57,060 bases of DNA from Bacillus sp. HF117_J1_D (GCA_009928435.1 JAABNQ010000018.1:1-57060), one strand, 5' to 3'. Shown: positions 8,795-18,074, numbered from the stretch's first letter. Numbers and translations: made by a program. Notes: generated by a model from the sequence alone, not told the origin.

Positions 8795-10048
8795 ATGAAT
8801 GATGCCGAATTAGTGCTCAAACATATTGAATTGCAGGATTTGTCAAAGGCAAAAGAAGCTTTTAATAAAGTAAAGAAATCCGGTTCCCCGGAGGAAACAT
8901 TTTACCTTGCGGAACAATTGACCCAATATGGATTTCTGGAAGAAGCGAAGGAACTATATGAAAGACTGCTGGAAGAATTTCCCGAAGAAACTGAGTTAAA
9001 GATCTTACTGGCCGAGTTACTGATTGACCTGGGAAAAGATGAGGACGCCTATCCATATTTGGAGACGGTTGACCCAACTGATCCAAACTATGCAGCGGTG
9101 TTGCTTTTGGAAGCTGATTTATATCAAATGCAGGGTTTATATGAAGTCAGTGAGCAGAAGCTTCTCAAGGCAAAGGAAATGTACAGTCAAGAGCCTGTAA
9201 TCGATTTTGCGCTGGCAGAATTATATATGTCGCTGGGGCGTTTCCTTGAGGCCGTCACATCTTATCAAAAACTGTTGAAAGCTGGAGAGGAAACGGTAGG
9301 CGGCAATGATATACATGCAAGGCTGGCAGAGGCACTGAGTGCTGGAGGTGCTTTTGAGGAATCTATTCCTTATTATGAGAAGTCGCTAGAAAATTATAAG
9401 GATTTAAATGTGCTTTTCGGCTATGGTTTGACATCTTTTCAGGCAGGGCTATACAAGAAGGCGAAAGATGCTTTTGAAGAATTAAAAACGCTGGATCATG
9501 AATATCACGCCCTTTATCTATATTTGGCAAAATCCCACGATCAGCTTGGTGATCTAGACAAGGCAATCGAAACAGCAGAACAAGGTTTGGCAGCAGATGA
9601 ATATAATGCTGAATTATACATTTACCTTGCTGGTTTGTTAATGAAAGCCGGCAGGAGAGAAGAAGCAGAAGATGCCCTTCACCAGGCGCTTGCACTGGAT
9701 CCCGAGTCAACCAAAGCGGCCAGTCTTCTCAACAAGCTCTTGTTGCACCAGGAAAGATATGAAGATGTATTGGAAGTCTTAGCGAATATCAAAGATACAG
9801 ATGATTCTCAGCTTCATTGGGATGCTGCTTTTAGTTACCAGCGGCTAGAAAATTATTCAGAGGCATTAAACGAATACAAGCTTGCATATAATGAACTTAA
9901 AAACAACCCTGATTTTCTAAAGGACTATGGATTTTTTCTAATGGAAGAAGGAAAGAGGAGCGAGGCTGTAGCCGTGTTCAGGCGTTTAAGCTCAATGGAC
10001 CCTTCAAATGAAGAATGGCATGCAATGATTGATCGACTTGAGGAGTAG
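8795..10048 (+). CDS. ypiA: TPR-repeat protein YpiA
   Basis: A 417-residue acidic protein made almost wholly of tetratricopeptide repeats; units with the spacing A..Y...L....A..A can be followed from about residue 30 to the end (for example LDKAIETAEQGLAADEYNAE and REEAEDALHQALALDPESTK). TPR proteins act as scaffolds for protein contacts; no partner can be read here. Size, position and the following ypiB match B. subtilis YpiA, whose function is not established. No signal peptide or membrane segment, so cytoplasmic. Confidence 0.88.
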   Translation: MNDAELVLKHIELQDLSKAKEAFNKVKKSGSPEETFYLAEQLTQYGFLEEAKELYERLLEEFPEETELKILLAELLIDLGKDEDAYPYLETVDPTDPNYAAVLLLEADLYQMQGLYEVSEQKLLKAKEMYSQEPVIDFALAELYMSLGRFLEAVTSYQKLLKAGEETVGGNDIHARLAEALSAGGAFEESIPYYEKSLENYKDLNVLFGYGLTSFQAGLYKKAKDAFEELKTLDHEYHALYLYLAKSHDQLGDLDKAIETAEQGLAADEYNAELYIYLAGLLMKAGRREEAEDALHQALALDPESTKAASLLNKLLLHQERYEDVLEVLANIKDTDDSQLHWDAAFSYQRLENYSEALNEYKLAYNELKNNPDFLKDYGFFLMEEGKRSEAVAVFRRLSSMDPSNEEWHAMIDRLEE

Positions 10049-10081
10049 CCGTAGAATAAAAATCGCAGAGGAGGGATTAAA

Positions 10082-10630
10082 ATGGCCACCCCTGTATCTG
10101 TCAACGAGAAAAAAGATTTTATTCGCTGGTTTTTAAATAGGTATCAATTAAAAAGAAGGGAATCTGTCTGGATTCTGAACTATTTAATGAGTCATGATCA
10201 GTTAATGGAAAAAGTCCACTTTGTCGAGGAAGCGCAATTCTGCCCAAGAGGTTTGATCATGTCTACTCACTGTACAAAGGAGGTCCCATTCCGTTTTTAC
10301 AAAGATAATATCATGACGACAGACGCGGAGAAATCGTTTCATGATATCCGTTTGAACAGGGATGAGGACATTTATATCCAGATCAATTTCCGCGCATCCA
10401 ATACAAGCCACCAATACGCCGCGGTATTGGAAGAAAATCCATTCGTGAAGAAAACCGTTTTTATAAGTGAACAAGATAAATCGATTGCGGAACAATTTTT
10501 AAAAGAAAGCTTGAGAAAATATCAGGAAAACAAACTCTTGAAAGCAATTGACGAAGCGCTCGACCAATATGATCAACAGCGCTTTAATGAATTGTCCCTA
10601 AGACTAAAAGAACTAAGACAACAGCAATAA
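10082..10630 (+). CDS. ypiB: UPF0302 protein YpiB
   Basis: Protein of 182 residues, cytoplasmic, with the UPF0302/YpiB pattern: an N-terminal part around [20 protein letters not shown], a middle beta-rich region, and a basic helical C-terminus ([15 protein letters not shown]). Site GAGGAGGG precedes ATG 10082. It follows ypiA after 33 bases and is probably co-transcribed; a terminator overlaps its stop codon. Function unknown; B. subtilis has the same pair before ypiF and qcrABC. Confidence 0.88.
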   Translation: MATPVSVNEKKDFIRWFLNRYQLKRRESVWILNYLMSHDQLMEKVHFVEEAQFCPRGLIMSTHCTKEVPFRFYKDNIMTTDAEKSFHDIRLNRDEDIYIQINFRASNTSHQYAAVLEENPFVKKTVFISEQDKSIAEQFLKESLRKYQENKLLKAIDEALDQYDQQRFNELSLRLKELRQQQ

Positions 10631-10658
10631 ATCCTCCGGTGTGACTGGAGGATTTATT
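10626..10658 (+). terminator. Terminator after ypiB
   Basis: A 12-bp perfect stem (10626-10637 with 10647-10658) starts inside the last codons of ypiB. The T-rich 3' arm is followed by GTGTTTTG. Confidence 0.75.
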
Positions 10659-10675
10659 GTGTTTTGAGTTAAAAA

Positions 10676-10737
10676 GCGGAGAGCGGCTGCCTAGGGGCGA
10701 CAGGAGGCCGCTTCAGACCGCGACATACTGTGCGTCG
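10676..10737. repeat. GC-rich stem-loop element, possibly an interspersed repeat
   Basis: Between ypiB and ypiF, a locally GC-rich stretch carries AGCGGC (10682-10687) and GCCGCT (10707-10712) as stem arms, then CGAC and GTCG (10721-10737) as a second small stem. Composition is unlike the AT-rich surroundings. It resembles the structured intergenic repeats common in Bacillaceae; no second copy was aligned here. Confidence 0.35.
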
Positions 10738-10800
10738 GAGTCAAGCTTGTGAAGTCCTTTTGACAATGCACTCTCAATCCAAAAGCTCATCGCTTTATTT

Positions 10801-10829
10801 TTGTTTCGTATTTTTAATTCTGTTAGAAT
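10801..10829 (+). promoter_or_regulatory. Sigma-A promoter of ypiF
   Basis: TTGTTT at 10801-10806, 17-base spacer, TAGAAT at 10824-10829, 38 bases before the ypiF start. Confidence 0.55.
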
Positions 10830-10867
10830 GGTAAGCAGTTATAAAGAGCATACTAGGAGTGTGGAAA

Positions 10868-11332
10868 ATGCAATGGAAGGCAAATGATATTGAGGTTTAT
10901 TTGGAGGAGAAGGAATATATTGACACGGCAGTTGTTCCGCTCATTCCAATTTCCCTTGGTCGCAGCATGAAGCAAAAGGTTGAGCAAGGGGAGTTTATAC
11001 AGCTGTTGTCTTTGCACCTTGAAAGGCAGTTTAAAGGCAGAATGCTTTTTTTACCGGCTTATACATATCTCAGTGATCACGAGGAGAGTAAGAAATTCGT
11101 TGATCTGCTTGAATGGGAGAAAATGATCAAAGACAGCGGGTTCAAATTTGTATTTTTTCTGACATCTGACCAAATGTGGCGAAATATGGAGAAACTTGCT
11201 TCTGAATCTTTATTGTTCGTCCCTTCTATACCGCTTAATAACATGGATGACCAATATAAGCAATCTATCATGGAAGATCAAGTTAAACAGTTGATGAAAG
11301 AGATTGTTAAGGGGTGGCAGGCATCCTATTAA
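10868..11332 (+). CDS. ypiF: YpiF, DUF2487 protein
   Basis: A 154-residue cytoplasmic protein of unknown function that in B. subtilis lies directly before qcrABC, as here. ATG 10868 is chosen over GTG 10859 because the TAGGAG site (10854-10859) is then 8 bases away, giving MQWKANDIEVYLEEKEYID. No catalytic motif is seen. A gap of 142 bases with its own promoter separates it from qcrA. Confidence 0.85.
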   Translation: MQWKANDIEVYLEEKEYIDTAVVPLIPISLGRSMKQKVEQGEFIQLLSLHLERQFKGRMLFLPAYTYLSDHEESKKFVDLLEWEKMIKDSGFKFVFFLTSDQMWRNMEKLASESLLFVPSIPLNNMDDQYKQSIMEDQVKQLMKEIVKGWQASY

Positions 11333-11370
11333 ATCGCCACATAGTTGACACGTATTGGAATGGTATATTA

Positions 11371-11399
11371 TTGACCTTCCAGTTGTATTGATATATCAT
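11371..11399 (+). promoter_or_regulatory. Sigma-A promoter of qcrABC
   Basis: TTGACC at 11371-11376, 17-base spacer, TATCAT at 11394-11399. Another TTGACA at 11345 has no good -10. The site is 76 bases before qcrA. Confidence 0.55.
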
Positions 11400-11474
11400 A
11401 ATTATGTCCCAGTTTGTAAATGTGCGCAATAATTTGTCCGATGGACTTACCTTACTGACAGAGGGGGGAAAAGG

Positions 11475-11990
11475 ATGAGCAAGAATCCTGTAACAAGACG
11501 CCAATTTCTCAGCTATACGCTGACGGGGGTAGGCGGATTCATGGCGGCCGGAATGCTAATGCCGATGGTTCGGTTTGCAGTGGATCCTGTTTTATCGGCG
11601 AAAGCTAGCGGTGATTTCAAAATGACTGACCAAAAGGTTGCTGACATTACTGAAGAGCCTGTTCGAGTAGACTTTAGCTATGAACAGAAAGATGCCTGGT
11701 ACACTTCCGATGTTACACAAACAGCTTGGGTTTATAAAAACAAAGAAGGCGAAATAGTAGCGCTTTCTCCCATTTGTAAACATTTAGGCTGTACGGTCAA
11801 CTGGGCGGGAAATGAAGATCACCCAGATAAGTTCTTCTGCCCATGCCACAACGGTCTTTATTCAAAAGACGGTAACAACATTCCGGGTACACCGCCAAGG
11901 GGGCCTCTTGACGCTTATCCGGTTAAGGAAAAAGACGGCTTTTTAATGTTGGGTAATCCAGTAGAAAACCCATTTGTAAGAAAGAAGTAA
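11475..11990 (+). CDS. qcrA: Menaquinol-cytochrome c reductase Rieske iron-sulfur subunit
   Basis: Rieske protein of the bc complex that oxidises menaquinol and passes electrons to cytochrome c. The N-terminus has a twin-arginine-type signal anchor (TRRQFLSYTLTGVGGF) that keeps it in the membrane. The 2Fe-2S ligands are C101 and H103 (CKHLGC) and C122 and H125 (CPCHNG), with C106 and C124 placed for the stabilising disulfide. Length 171 is close to B. subtilis QcrA. First gene of qcrABC, site GAGGGGGG before ATG 11475. Confidence 0.97.
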   Translation: MSKNPVTRRQFLSYTLTGVGGFMAAGMLMPMVRFAVDPVLSAKASGDFKMTDQKVADITEEPVRVDFSYEQKDAWYTSDVTQTAWVYKNKEGEIVALSPICKHLGCTVNWAGNEDHPDKFFCPCHNGLYSKDGNNIPGTPPRGPLDAYPVKEKDGFLMLGNPVENPFVRKK

Positions 11991-12004
11991 AGGAGGCGTA
12001 ATCA

Positions 12005-12679
12005 TTGCTGAACAGAATGTACGACTGGATTGACGAACGAATCGATATTACGCCGATATGGAGAGACATTGCAGACCATGAGGTGCCTGAGCATGTTAAT
12101 CCGGCCCATCATTTTTCTGCGTTTGTTTACTGTTTTGGCGGATTGACATTTTTTGTTACAGTCATCCAAATTCTATCAGGGATGTTTTTGACGATGTATT
12201 ATGTTCCTGATATTAAAAACGCATGGGAATCCGTGTACTATCTGCAAAACGAAGTGGCTTTCGGCCAAATCGTTCGCGGGATGCATCACTGGGGAGCCAG
12301 TGTTGTTATCGTTATGATGTTTTTACATACACTGCGAGTGTTTTTCCAAGGAGCATATAAGAAGCCTCGTGAACTCAACTGGGTTGTCGGAGTCCTTATC
12401 TTTTTTGTCATGTTAGCCCTTGGACTAACAGGCTACTTGCTTCCATGGGATATGAAAGCTTTATTTGCAACAAAGGTTACATTGGATATCGTCGAATCAC
12501 TTCCACTCATTGGTGTTCCTATGAAAACTTTACTAGCAGGAGATCCAACCATTGTTGGGGCTCAAACATTGACTCGTTTCTTTGCGATTCATGTTTTCTT
12601 CCTACCTGCTGCGTTGCTTGCTCTAATGGGAGTTCACTTTGTGTTAATCAGAAGACAAGGAATTTCTGGTCCACTATAA
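12005..12679 (+). CDS. qcrB: Menaquinol-cytochrome c reductase cytochrome b subunit
   Basis: Short, b6-type cytochrome b with about four membrane helices; it holds the b hemes and quinol sites of the Qcr complex. Conserved pieces include HHWGASVVIVMMFLHTLRVF and GYLLPWDMKALFATKV. Length 224 equals B. subtilis QcrB, and the sequence is very strongly conserved. The start is TTG at 12005 with site AAGGAGGCG, 14 bases after qcrA. The rest of a full cytochrome b (subunit IV part) is in QcrC. Confidence 0.97.
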   Translation: MLNRMYDWIDERIDITPIWRDIADHEVPEHVNPAHHFSAFVYCFGGLTFFVTVIQILSGMFLTMYYVPDIKNAWESVYYLQNEVAFGQIVRGMHHWGASVVIVMMFLHTLRVFFQGAYKKPRELNWVVGVLIFFVMLALGLTGYLLPWDMKALFATKVTLDIVESLPLIGVPMKTLLAGDPTIVGAQTLTRFFAIHVFFLPAALLALMGVHFVLIRRQGISGPL

Positions 12680-12732
12680 AAACTGACCATTATTGCAGAT
12701 TTAATTAATCGATGTATTAAGGAGGGAACATT

Positions 12733-13509
12733 GTGAAACGAGGAAAAGGAATGAAGTTTGTCGGCGACTCCCGTATTCCTGCGGAAAAGATGCCGAACAT
12801 CCCTAAAGATTATTCCGAATACCCGGGTAAAACCGAAGCATTCTGGCCTGACTTCCTGTTAAGGGAATGGATGGTAGGAGCTGTCTTTCTAATTGGTTTT
12901 TTATGTTTGACCGCAGCTCATCCGGCACCGCTTGAACGTATTGCCGATCCGACGGATGCTGGTTATATCCCAATGCCTGACTGGTATTTCTTGTTTCTTT
13001 ATCAATTAATCAAATACCGATTTGCTTCTGGTCCATTTAACATCGTTGGTGTTGCCATTATTCCTGGCCTTGCATTCGGTGGCCTATTACTTGCACCATT
13101 CTTGGATCGTGGTCCAGAGCGACGTGCATCAAAGCGTCCATTTGCTACAGGATTTATGCTATTAGCTATCGCTGCAGTCTTTTACCTTACATGGGAATCT
13201 GTAGTAAATCATGATTGGGCAGCTGCTGAACAGCAAGGAAAAATTGTAGAGGGAACAGATGTAGAAATTGATCAGGATTCTGAAGGCTACCAGGTTTATG
13301 CAGGTCAAAGCTGTATTAATTGTCATGGTGAAAACCTTGAAGGTGGTCCTGCTGCTCCAGCTTTAGTTGATTTAGATCTTTCTCCAGATGAGATTAAAGA
13401 TATTGCTCACAATGGTGTCGGAACGATGCCAGCAGATCAATATGACGGATCTGATGAAGATCTTGACAAGCTAGCAGAATTTATCGCTTCATTGAAATCT
13501 GAGGAATAA
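12733..13509 (+). CDS. qcrC: Menaquinol-cytochrome c reductase cytochrome b/c subunit
   Basis: Fusion of a subunit-IV-like membrane domain (three helices, about residues 45-165, with PDWYFLFLYQLIKY) to a C-terminal cytochrome c domain outside the membrane. The heme c motif CINCH lies in GQSCINCHGENLEGG, and the distal methionine is probably in GVGTMPADQ. This layout is the Bacillus-type Qcr complex. Start GTG 12733 with site AAGGAGGGA. Length 258 is near the family norm. Confidence 0.97.
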   Translation: MKRGKGMKFVGDSRIPAEKMPNIPKDYSEYPGKTEAFWPDFLLREWMVGAVFLIGFLCLTAAHPAPLERIADPTDAGYIPMPDWYFLFLYQLIKYRFASGPFNIVGVAIIPGLAFGGLLLAPFLDRGPERRASKRPFATGFMLLAIAAVFYLTWESVVNHDWAAAEQQGKIVEGTDVEIDQDSEGYQVYAGQSCINCHGENLEGGPAAPALVDLDLSPDEIKDIAHNGVGTMPADQYDGSDEDLDKLAEFIASLKSEE

Positions 13510-13562
13510 TACGTTAAATTAGACGCAACGGCGTCATATGTGAACGAATATAGAATGTAAAT

Positions 13563-13587
13563 AAAAGCCGGCAGCATGCCGGCTTTT
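13563..13587 (+). terminator. Terminator after qcrABC
   Basis: AAAAGCCGGCA-GCA-TGCCGGCTTTT is a perfect 11-bp hairpin. It overlaps any ypjA start before 13600, which supports the later start. Confidence 0.85.
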
Positions 13588-13608
13588 ATGTTTTCGGGAG
13601 CCGGATAT

Positions 13609-14193
13609 ATGAACTTAATGATGACTTATTTAGCGGATCGCCGTTTTTTATGGCTGTTATTAATTGTAAACATTATTGGAACAGTTTACGGTTATTATTG
13701 GTACATTCCCCAATTGGATGTTACACCATTGATTTTTGTCCCATTCGTGCCCGACAGTCCAACAGCAAGTTTGTTTTTTGTCTTCGTATTGATTGCTTTT
13801 ATTCGTTATAAAAACTACCCTCTTATTGAAGCGCTTGCACTGATCACGCTGATCAAATATGGGGTATGGGCAGTTGTCATGAATATTTTAACACTTCAAA
13901 TCACTGGCTATCTTCCGTGGCAAGGCTACATGCTGATCGCATCCCACGGGGCGATGGCTGTCCAAGGCATTCTCTACGCAAAATTTTATAGATTTAAACT
14001 ATGGCATGTCCTTGTAGCTGGCATATGGACCTTACACAATGATGTAATAGATTATGTCTTCATGCAGTATCCAAAATATCCGGGCCTTGAACTGTATGTT
14101 AGAGAGATCGGGTATTTCACCTTTTGGTTAAGTATGTTGTCAATTGGTGTGGCTGTTTATGTCTATCAAAAATCGAAGCGGGAACGAGAATGA
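13609..14193 (+). CDS. ypjA: YpjA, DUF1405 membrane protein
   Basis: Membrane protein of 194 residues with five or six hydrophobic segments (starting FLWLLLIVNIIGTVYGYYW). The family, DUF1405, has no known activity. ATG 13609 has a GGGAG site at 13596-13600 and lies past the qcr terminator; an in-frame start at 13576 would lie inside that hairpin. Order qcrABC-ypjA-ypjB matches B. subtilis. Confidence 0.88.
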   Translation: MNLMMTYLADRRFLWLLLIVNIIGTVYGYYWYIPQLDVTPLIFVPFVPDSPTASLFFVFVLIAFIRYKNYPLIEALALITLIKYGVWAVVMNILTLQITGYLPWQGYMLIASHGAMAVQGILYAKFYRFKLWHVLVAGIWTLHNDVIDYVFMQYPKYPGLELYVREIGYFTFWLSMLSIGVAVYVYQKSKRERE

Positions 14194-14272
14194 GTTAACA
14201 GTTAGGACAGGTCTATTCTTGTCCACTTCCTCATACTTTATTTATAGGAGTATGAGGAGGGGGGACACCCTT

Positions 14273-15055
14273 ATGAGATCATTTGCGGCTATACTATTCA
14301 CCTTTTGCTTGGTCTTTGGAGGATTATTTGCATTTGCTTCATCCAATTCAGCACTTGTTGAGCTAGATCAAATGGCTGATGAAGCTTTGCAGTTGACCAA
14401 GTTCTCACGGTTGGAAGAAGCCAAATCAATCCTTGAAAGATTTTCAGTACAGTTTTCAAAAGAAGGGATCAAAGAGGGCAAATTTACAATGGATGAGTTG
14501 AGAGTGCTCACAGCTTCTCATCATGAAGCGCTGCGGGCTGTGACAAATATAAATATGAGTCTGGATGAAAGGGTCAGGATTGTCACTTCATTCCGATTAG
14601 CTACGGATGCCGTTGCATCAACCAATCAACCGATGTGGGTTGAAATGGAGGCATCTGTCATGAAGGATTTTCAAGGAGTGAAAAACGCAGCTTTGGAAGG
14701 TGATAAGGACGCCTATAATCAAAATCTTAACACCTTCCTTTCGACATACACAGTCATCCAGCCGAGCCTAAAAGTAGACCTGACTGCTGAGAAACTGCAA
14801 AAATTAGATTCCAAAATAACGTATTTAGATCGTTACAGGGCTGATTTTTCCGAGCAGGAATGGACAGCTCATCTCGACTCACTTGAGCAGGACCTTCAAA
14901 AGCTGTTCTCCGATCCAAATGAAGATGAAGCAGATCCATCACTCTGGTGGGTCATCTCCATGACAGGGAGTACAATCATTTTAACTCTTTCATATGTAAG
15001 CTGGAGAAAGTATAGAGGCCAAAAACAGCAAAGTAAACGAAAAAGACTCAAATAA
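14273..15055 (+). CDS. ypjB: Sporulation protein YpjB
   Basis: A 260-residue protein with an N-terminal signal or anchor (MRSFAAILFTFCLVFGGLFA), a helical extracellular region and a C-terminal membrane segment (VISMTGSTIILTLSYVSW) followed by a basic tail, so likely anchored at both ends. It fits the Spore_YpjB family; the B. subtilis gene is sigma-E-controlled and its role is unclear. ATG 14273 follows GAGGAGGGGGG at 14253-14263; an in-frame start at 14144 would overlap ypjA and lacks a signal. Confidence 0.88.
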   Translation: MRSFAAILFTFCLVFGGLFAFASSNSALVELDQMADEALQLTKFSRLEEAKSILERFSVQFSKEGIKEGKFTMDELRVLTASHHEALRAVTNINMSLDERVRIVTSFRLATDAVASTNQPMWVEMEASVMKDFQGVKNAALEGDKDAYNQNLNTFLSTYTVIQPSLKVDLTAEKLQKLDSKITYLDRYRADFSEQEWTAHLDSLEQDLQKLFSDPNEDEADPSLWWVISMTGSTIILTLSYVSWRKYRGQKQQSKRKRLK

Positions 15056-15116
15056 TTGACCTTAATATTGAAATCAAATAGAATAATGTTAGAGAAACTG
15101 TTATTGGAGGATGAAA

Positions 15117-15794
15117 ATGGGCGGTTTTTTGATTTACTTTCTCATCATCATGATTGTCCCAATTTGGGCCCAAATCAGAGTGAAAAGCACGTACACTAAA
15201 TATTCAAAGGTTGCAACAATGGAAGGAATGCCAGGAGCCGAAGTTGCAAGAAAAATTTTAGATGCAAACGGTTTGTATAACGTTCAGGTGAAAGAAACAC
15301 CTGGTGTTCTCAGTGACCATTACAACCCTATGACAAAAACGGTAAACTTATCTTCGGAAAACTACCATCAACCCTCGATTGCAGGGGCTGCTGTTGCAGC
15401 ACATGAAGTTGGACATGCTATTCAAGATCAGCAAGGCTATGCAGCACTCCGTTTCCGCCATGCATTGGTCCCTGTGGCTAATATTAGTTCAAATATTGCG
15501 TGGGTGTTTATTATTATCGGTTTGCTCTCAACAGCTATGTCTAATATGCTTTTGATTGGAATCATCCTGATGGCAGCGGGAGTTTTGTTCCAGCTCGTTA
15601 CACTGCCTGTTGAGTTTAACGCCTCTTCAAGAGCAATGGATCAAATGGTGTCTCTTGGATTAATTGGAAACAGGGAAGAGCGGGACGCTAGAAAAGTATT
15701 GAATGCAGCAGCCATGACGTATGTTGCAGCAGCGGCCGTAGCCGTATTGGAATTGCTCCGTCTCATTTTGATTTTTGTCAACAGGGATGATTAA
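15117..15794 (+). CDS. YugP-type zinc metallopeptidase, membrane-bound
   Basis: Membrane zinc peptidase of 225 residues, the same length as B. subtilis YugP. The zinc site HEVGH is at residues 96-100 (AAHEVGHAIQ), with N-terminal and two central hydrophobic segments and a C-terminal one. ATG 15117 is 6 bases after the TTGGAGG site; the ATG at 15111 touches the site. B. subtilis does not have a yugP gene between ypjB and ypjC, so the placement is a local difference. Substrate unknown. Confidence 0.9.
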   Translation: MGGFLIYFLIIMIVPIWAQIRVKSTYTKYSKVATMEGMPGAEVARKILDANGLYNVQVKETPGVLSDHYNPMTKTVNLSSENYHQPSIAGAAVAAHEVGHAIQDQQGYAALRFRHALVPVANISSNIAWVFIIIGLLSTAMSNMLLIGIILMAAGVLFQLVTLPVEFNASSRAMDQMVSLGLIGNREERDARKVLNAAAMTYVAAAAVAVLELLRLILIFVNRDD

Positions 15795-15847
15795 GGGGAC
15801 ATTTCTTTAAATATATGCTCGAACCGGATAATGAACAATAAGCTGAG

Positions 15848-15886
15848 AAAGTCGAAACAGGTTACTTTTACTGTTTCGACTTTTTT
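15848..15886. terminator. Bidirectional terminator between the YugP-like gene and ypjC
   Basis: A perfect 13-bp stem (15848-15860 with 15871-15883) with A and T runs on both sides serves the two convergent genes. Confidence 0.85.
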
Positions 15887-15915
15887 CTTCTTTTCAAAAC
15901 GACCCTGTATCTCCT

Positions 15916-16788
15916 TTATAATTCAATCGGCCGTTTGTGTTCGTCAAGAGTAAATCCTTCTCCCATGACATCGTGGACGACTATTACGGAAACGAAAGCG
16001 TGAGGGTCAATGGCATGTATGATTCTCTTCAAATTTACTATTTCGTTCCTGCCCACTACGCAGTATAGAACTTCGCGGTTTTCCTTTGTGAATGAACCGT
16101 AACCTCTCAGCATGGTGACTCCCCGGCCCATTTCTTTCATGATGGCAGCCGCCAATTCGTCATAATGCTTCTCAGATATGACCATAGCTCCCCTTGCGGA
16201 GTAAGCTCCTTCTTGCATAAAGTCGATCACTCGGGCGCCGACAAAAACAGCAACCAAGGTATACATAGCTTCCTTATGGTCCAAGTAAGTTAGGGAGACA
16301 AGGATAACTGCTGCATCAAATGTAAACATTGTCCTTCCCATGCTAATTCCTTTATATTTAAAGATGAGTCGTGCGATAATATCTACACCACCGGTTGTTC
16401 CTCCAAAGCGAAAAATGATTCCAAGGCCGATACCAGCGAATACTCCGGCGAACAGAGCGGCAAGAAAAAGATCTCCATCTAATGGGATGGCGATTTGGAA
16501 TCTTTGAAAGATGAAGAGGAACACAGAAACCGCGACGGTTCCTATGACAGTATATAGAAAGGATTTTTTTCCAAGCAGCTTCCACCCGATCACAAAGAGA
16601 GGAATGTTCAATACTAAGTTACTAAACGAAGGGTCAATTTGGAATAAGAAGTACAGAAGAAGGGTAATTCCTGTAAATCCGCCCTCAGCTAAGCTATTTT
16701 GTATATTAAAATGTACTAGTCCAAATGCAAAGATTGCTGCTCCCAAAAGAATCAAAAGAATATTTTTTATTTTTAATTGGAAAAGCAC
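15916..16788 (-). CDS. ypjC: YitT-family membrane protein YpjC
   Basis: Multi-pass protein of 290 residues: five or six membrane segments in the first 170 residues (YitT_membrane region, with GGTTGGVDIIARLIFKYKG) and a soluble C-terminal DUF2179 domain of about 90 residues (from VISEKHYDELAAAIMKEMGR). Function is not established. GTG at 16788 is taken as the start because a GGGGGC site lies about 7 bases upstream and the length then equals B. subtilis YpjC. It is reversed relative to its neighbours. Confidence 0.88.
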   Translation of the reverse strand: MLFQLKIKNILLILLGAAIFAFGLVHFNIQNSLAEGGFTGITLLLYFLFQIDPSFSNLVLNIPLFVIGWKLLGKKSFLYTVIGTVAVSVFLFIFQRFQIAIPLDGDLFLAALFAGVFAGIGLGIIFRFGGTTGGVDIIARLIFKYKGISMGRTMFTFDAAVILVSLTYLDHKEAMYTLVAVFVGARVIDFMQEGAYSARGAMVISEKHYDELAAAIMKEMGRGVTMLRGYGSFTKENREVLYCVVGRNEIVNLKRIIHAIDPHAFVSVIVVHDVMGEGFTLDEHKRPIEL

Positions 16789-16930
16789 CACTACGCCCCC
16801 TTTGTACAAAATGTTTTTGGAATTCTAATTATAACCAATACAGGATGATATCAGCAACTTCCACCAATTGAGCGCTTTCGTTTGTATATGAAAAAAGAAT
16901 TAGCTAACATATGGTAAGAAGGTGAGGAAA

Positions 16931-17278
16931 ATGAAAGAAAATAAAACAGTTAGACAACTCCAAAATGAAGTGGATGAATACATCGGACAGTTTAAGGAAG
17001 GTTATTTTAGCCCACTTGCAATGACTGCCCGGTTAACGGAAGAGCTTGGTGAGCTGGCCAGGGAAATCAATCACTATTATGGAGAGAAGAAGAAAAAAAG
17101 TGATGAAAAAGAAAATACGGTTCAAGAAGAGCTGGGAGATTTGCTTTTCGTCATTATTTGCTTAGCGAATTCACTTGATATTGATCTACAGACAGCTCAT
17201 GATCAAGTGATGCATAAATTTAAAACGAGAGATAAAGACAGATGGACAAAAAAGGATGAAGGTGATTTTGATGAGTGA
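16931..17278 (+). CDS. ypjD: MazG-like nucleotide pyrophosphohydrolase YpjD
   Basis: A 115-residue all-alpha MazG-type protein. The metal-binding glutamates are in [15 protein letters not shown] and [20 protein letters not shown], matching the EExxE...ExxD pattern of nucleoside triphosphate pyrophosphatases. ATG 16931 follows GGTGAGG. Its stop overlaps the dapB start by 8 bases, so the two are co-translated. The natural nucleotide substrate cannot be read from the sequence. Confidence 0.9.
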   Translation: MKENKTVRQLQNEVDEYIGQFKEGYFSPLAMTARLTEELGELAREINHYYGEKKKKSDEKENTVQEELGDLLFVIICLANSLDIDLQTAHDQVMHKFKTRDKDRWTKKDEGDFDE

Positions 17279-18074
17279 AACGATTCGAGTGATAGTAGCA
17301 GGTCCGCGTGGCCGTATGGGAAGAGAAGCTGTTCAGCTTGTAAAGGAAACGCCAAATTTCGAACTCGCAGCGGTGATTGATAGAAAGAATGAAGGGAAGC
17401 TTCTTTCAGAAGTAGAAGGTTTTGCAGGTTTGGATGTTCCTGTATTTATCGACCCAGCCGAATGCTTTCAACAGGCGAATGCGGATGTTCTGATAGATTT
17501 GACGACTCCTGAAAGAGGGTATATACATACAAAAACTGCTTTGGAACATAATGTACGACCAGTGGTGGGAACAACAGGTTTTACCCCTGAACAGCTTGAT
17601 GAATTAAAGGGGTTGGCCGAACAAAAGGGAATTGGATGCATCATTGCTCCAAACTTCGCCATTGGCGCCATTCTGATGATGAAGTTTTCAGAAATGGCCT
17701 CTAAATACTTTGATGATGTTGAAATAATAGAGATGCATCATGATCAAAAGCTGGATGCACCTTCAGGTACAGCTATAAAAACCGCGGAAATGATTACAAA
17801 TAACCGGAAACCGAAAAAGCAGGGGCATGAAGATGAAAAAGAAACCATCAAGGGAGCTCGAGGTGCAGATTTTGAAGGCATGCGGGTCCACAGTGTAAGG
17901 CTTCCGGGATTAGTTGCTCATCAGCAGGTCCTGTTCGGAGCGGGCGGACAGACCTTGACAATCAGGCATGATTCTTATCATCGCGCTTCTTTCATGTCTG
18001 GTGTAAAAGTATCTGTCGAAACTGTCATGGGATTGGATACTCTGGTTTATGGACTTGAATCCATTTTAGATTAA
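17271..18074 (+). CDS. dapB: 4-hydroxy-tetrahydrodipicolinate reductase
   Basis: NAD(P)H-dependent reductase of the lysine, diaminopimelate and dipicolinate pathway, which supplies both cell wall and spore core. Rossmann motif [13 protein letters not shown] at the N-terminus; active-site signature [15 protein letters not shown] in the middle. Length 267 equals B. subtilis DapB. ATG 17271 follows AAGGTGA. In B. subtilis mgsA separates dapB from bshB1; here bshB1 follows after 12 bases and mgsA is missing. Confidence 0.96.
   Translation: MSETIRVIVAGPRGRMGREAVQLVKETPNFELAAVIDRKNEGKLLSEVEGFAGLDVPVFIDPAECFQQANADVLIDLTTPERGYIHTKTALEHNVRPVVGTTGFTPEQLDELKGLAEQKGIGCIIAPNFAIGAILMMKFSEMASKYFDDVEIIEMHHDQKLDAPSGTAIKTAEMITNNRKPKKQGHEDEKETIKGARGADFEGMRVHSVRLPGLVAHQQVLFGAGGQTLTIRHDSYHRASFMSGVKVSVETVMGLDTLVYGLESILD

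Noticed and set aside
12445-12708. 87-codon frame overlapping the end of qcrB
   Set aside because: Same-strand shadow in another frame of a highly conserved cytochrome b gene.
16866-16886. CcpA cre site before ypjD
   Set aside because: GAAAGCGCTCA on the reverse strand matches only part of the cre consensus; too weak to list.
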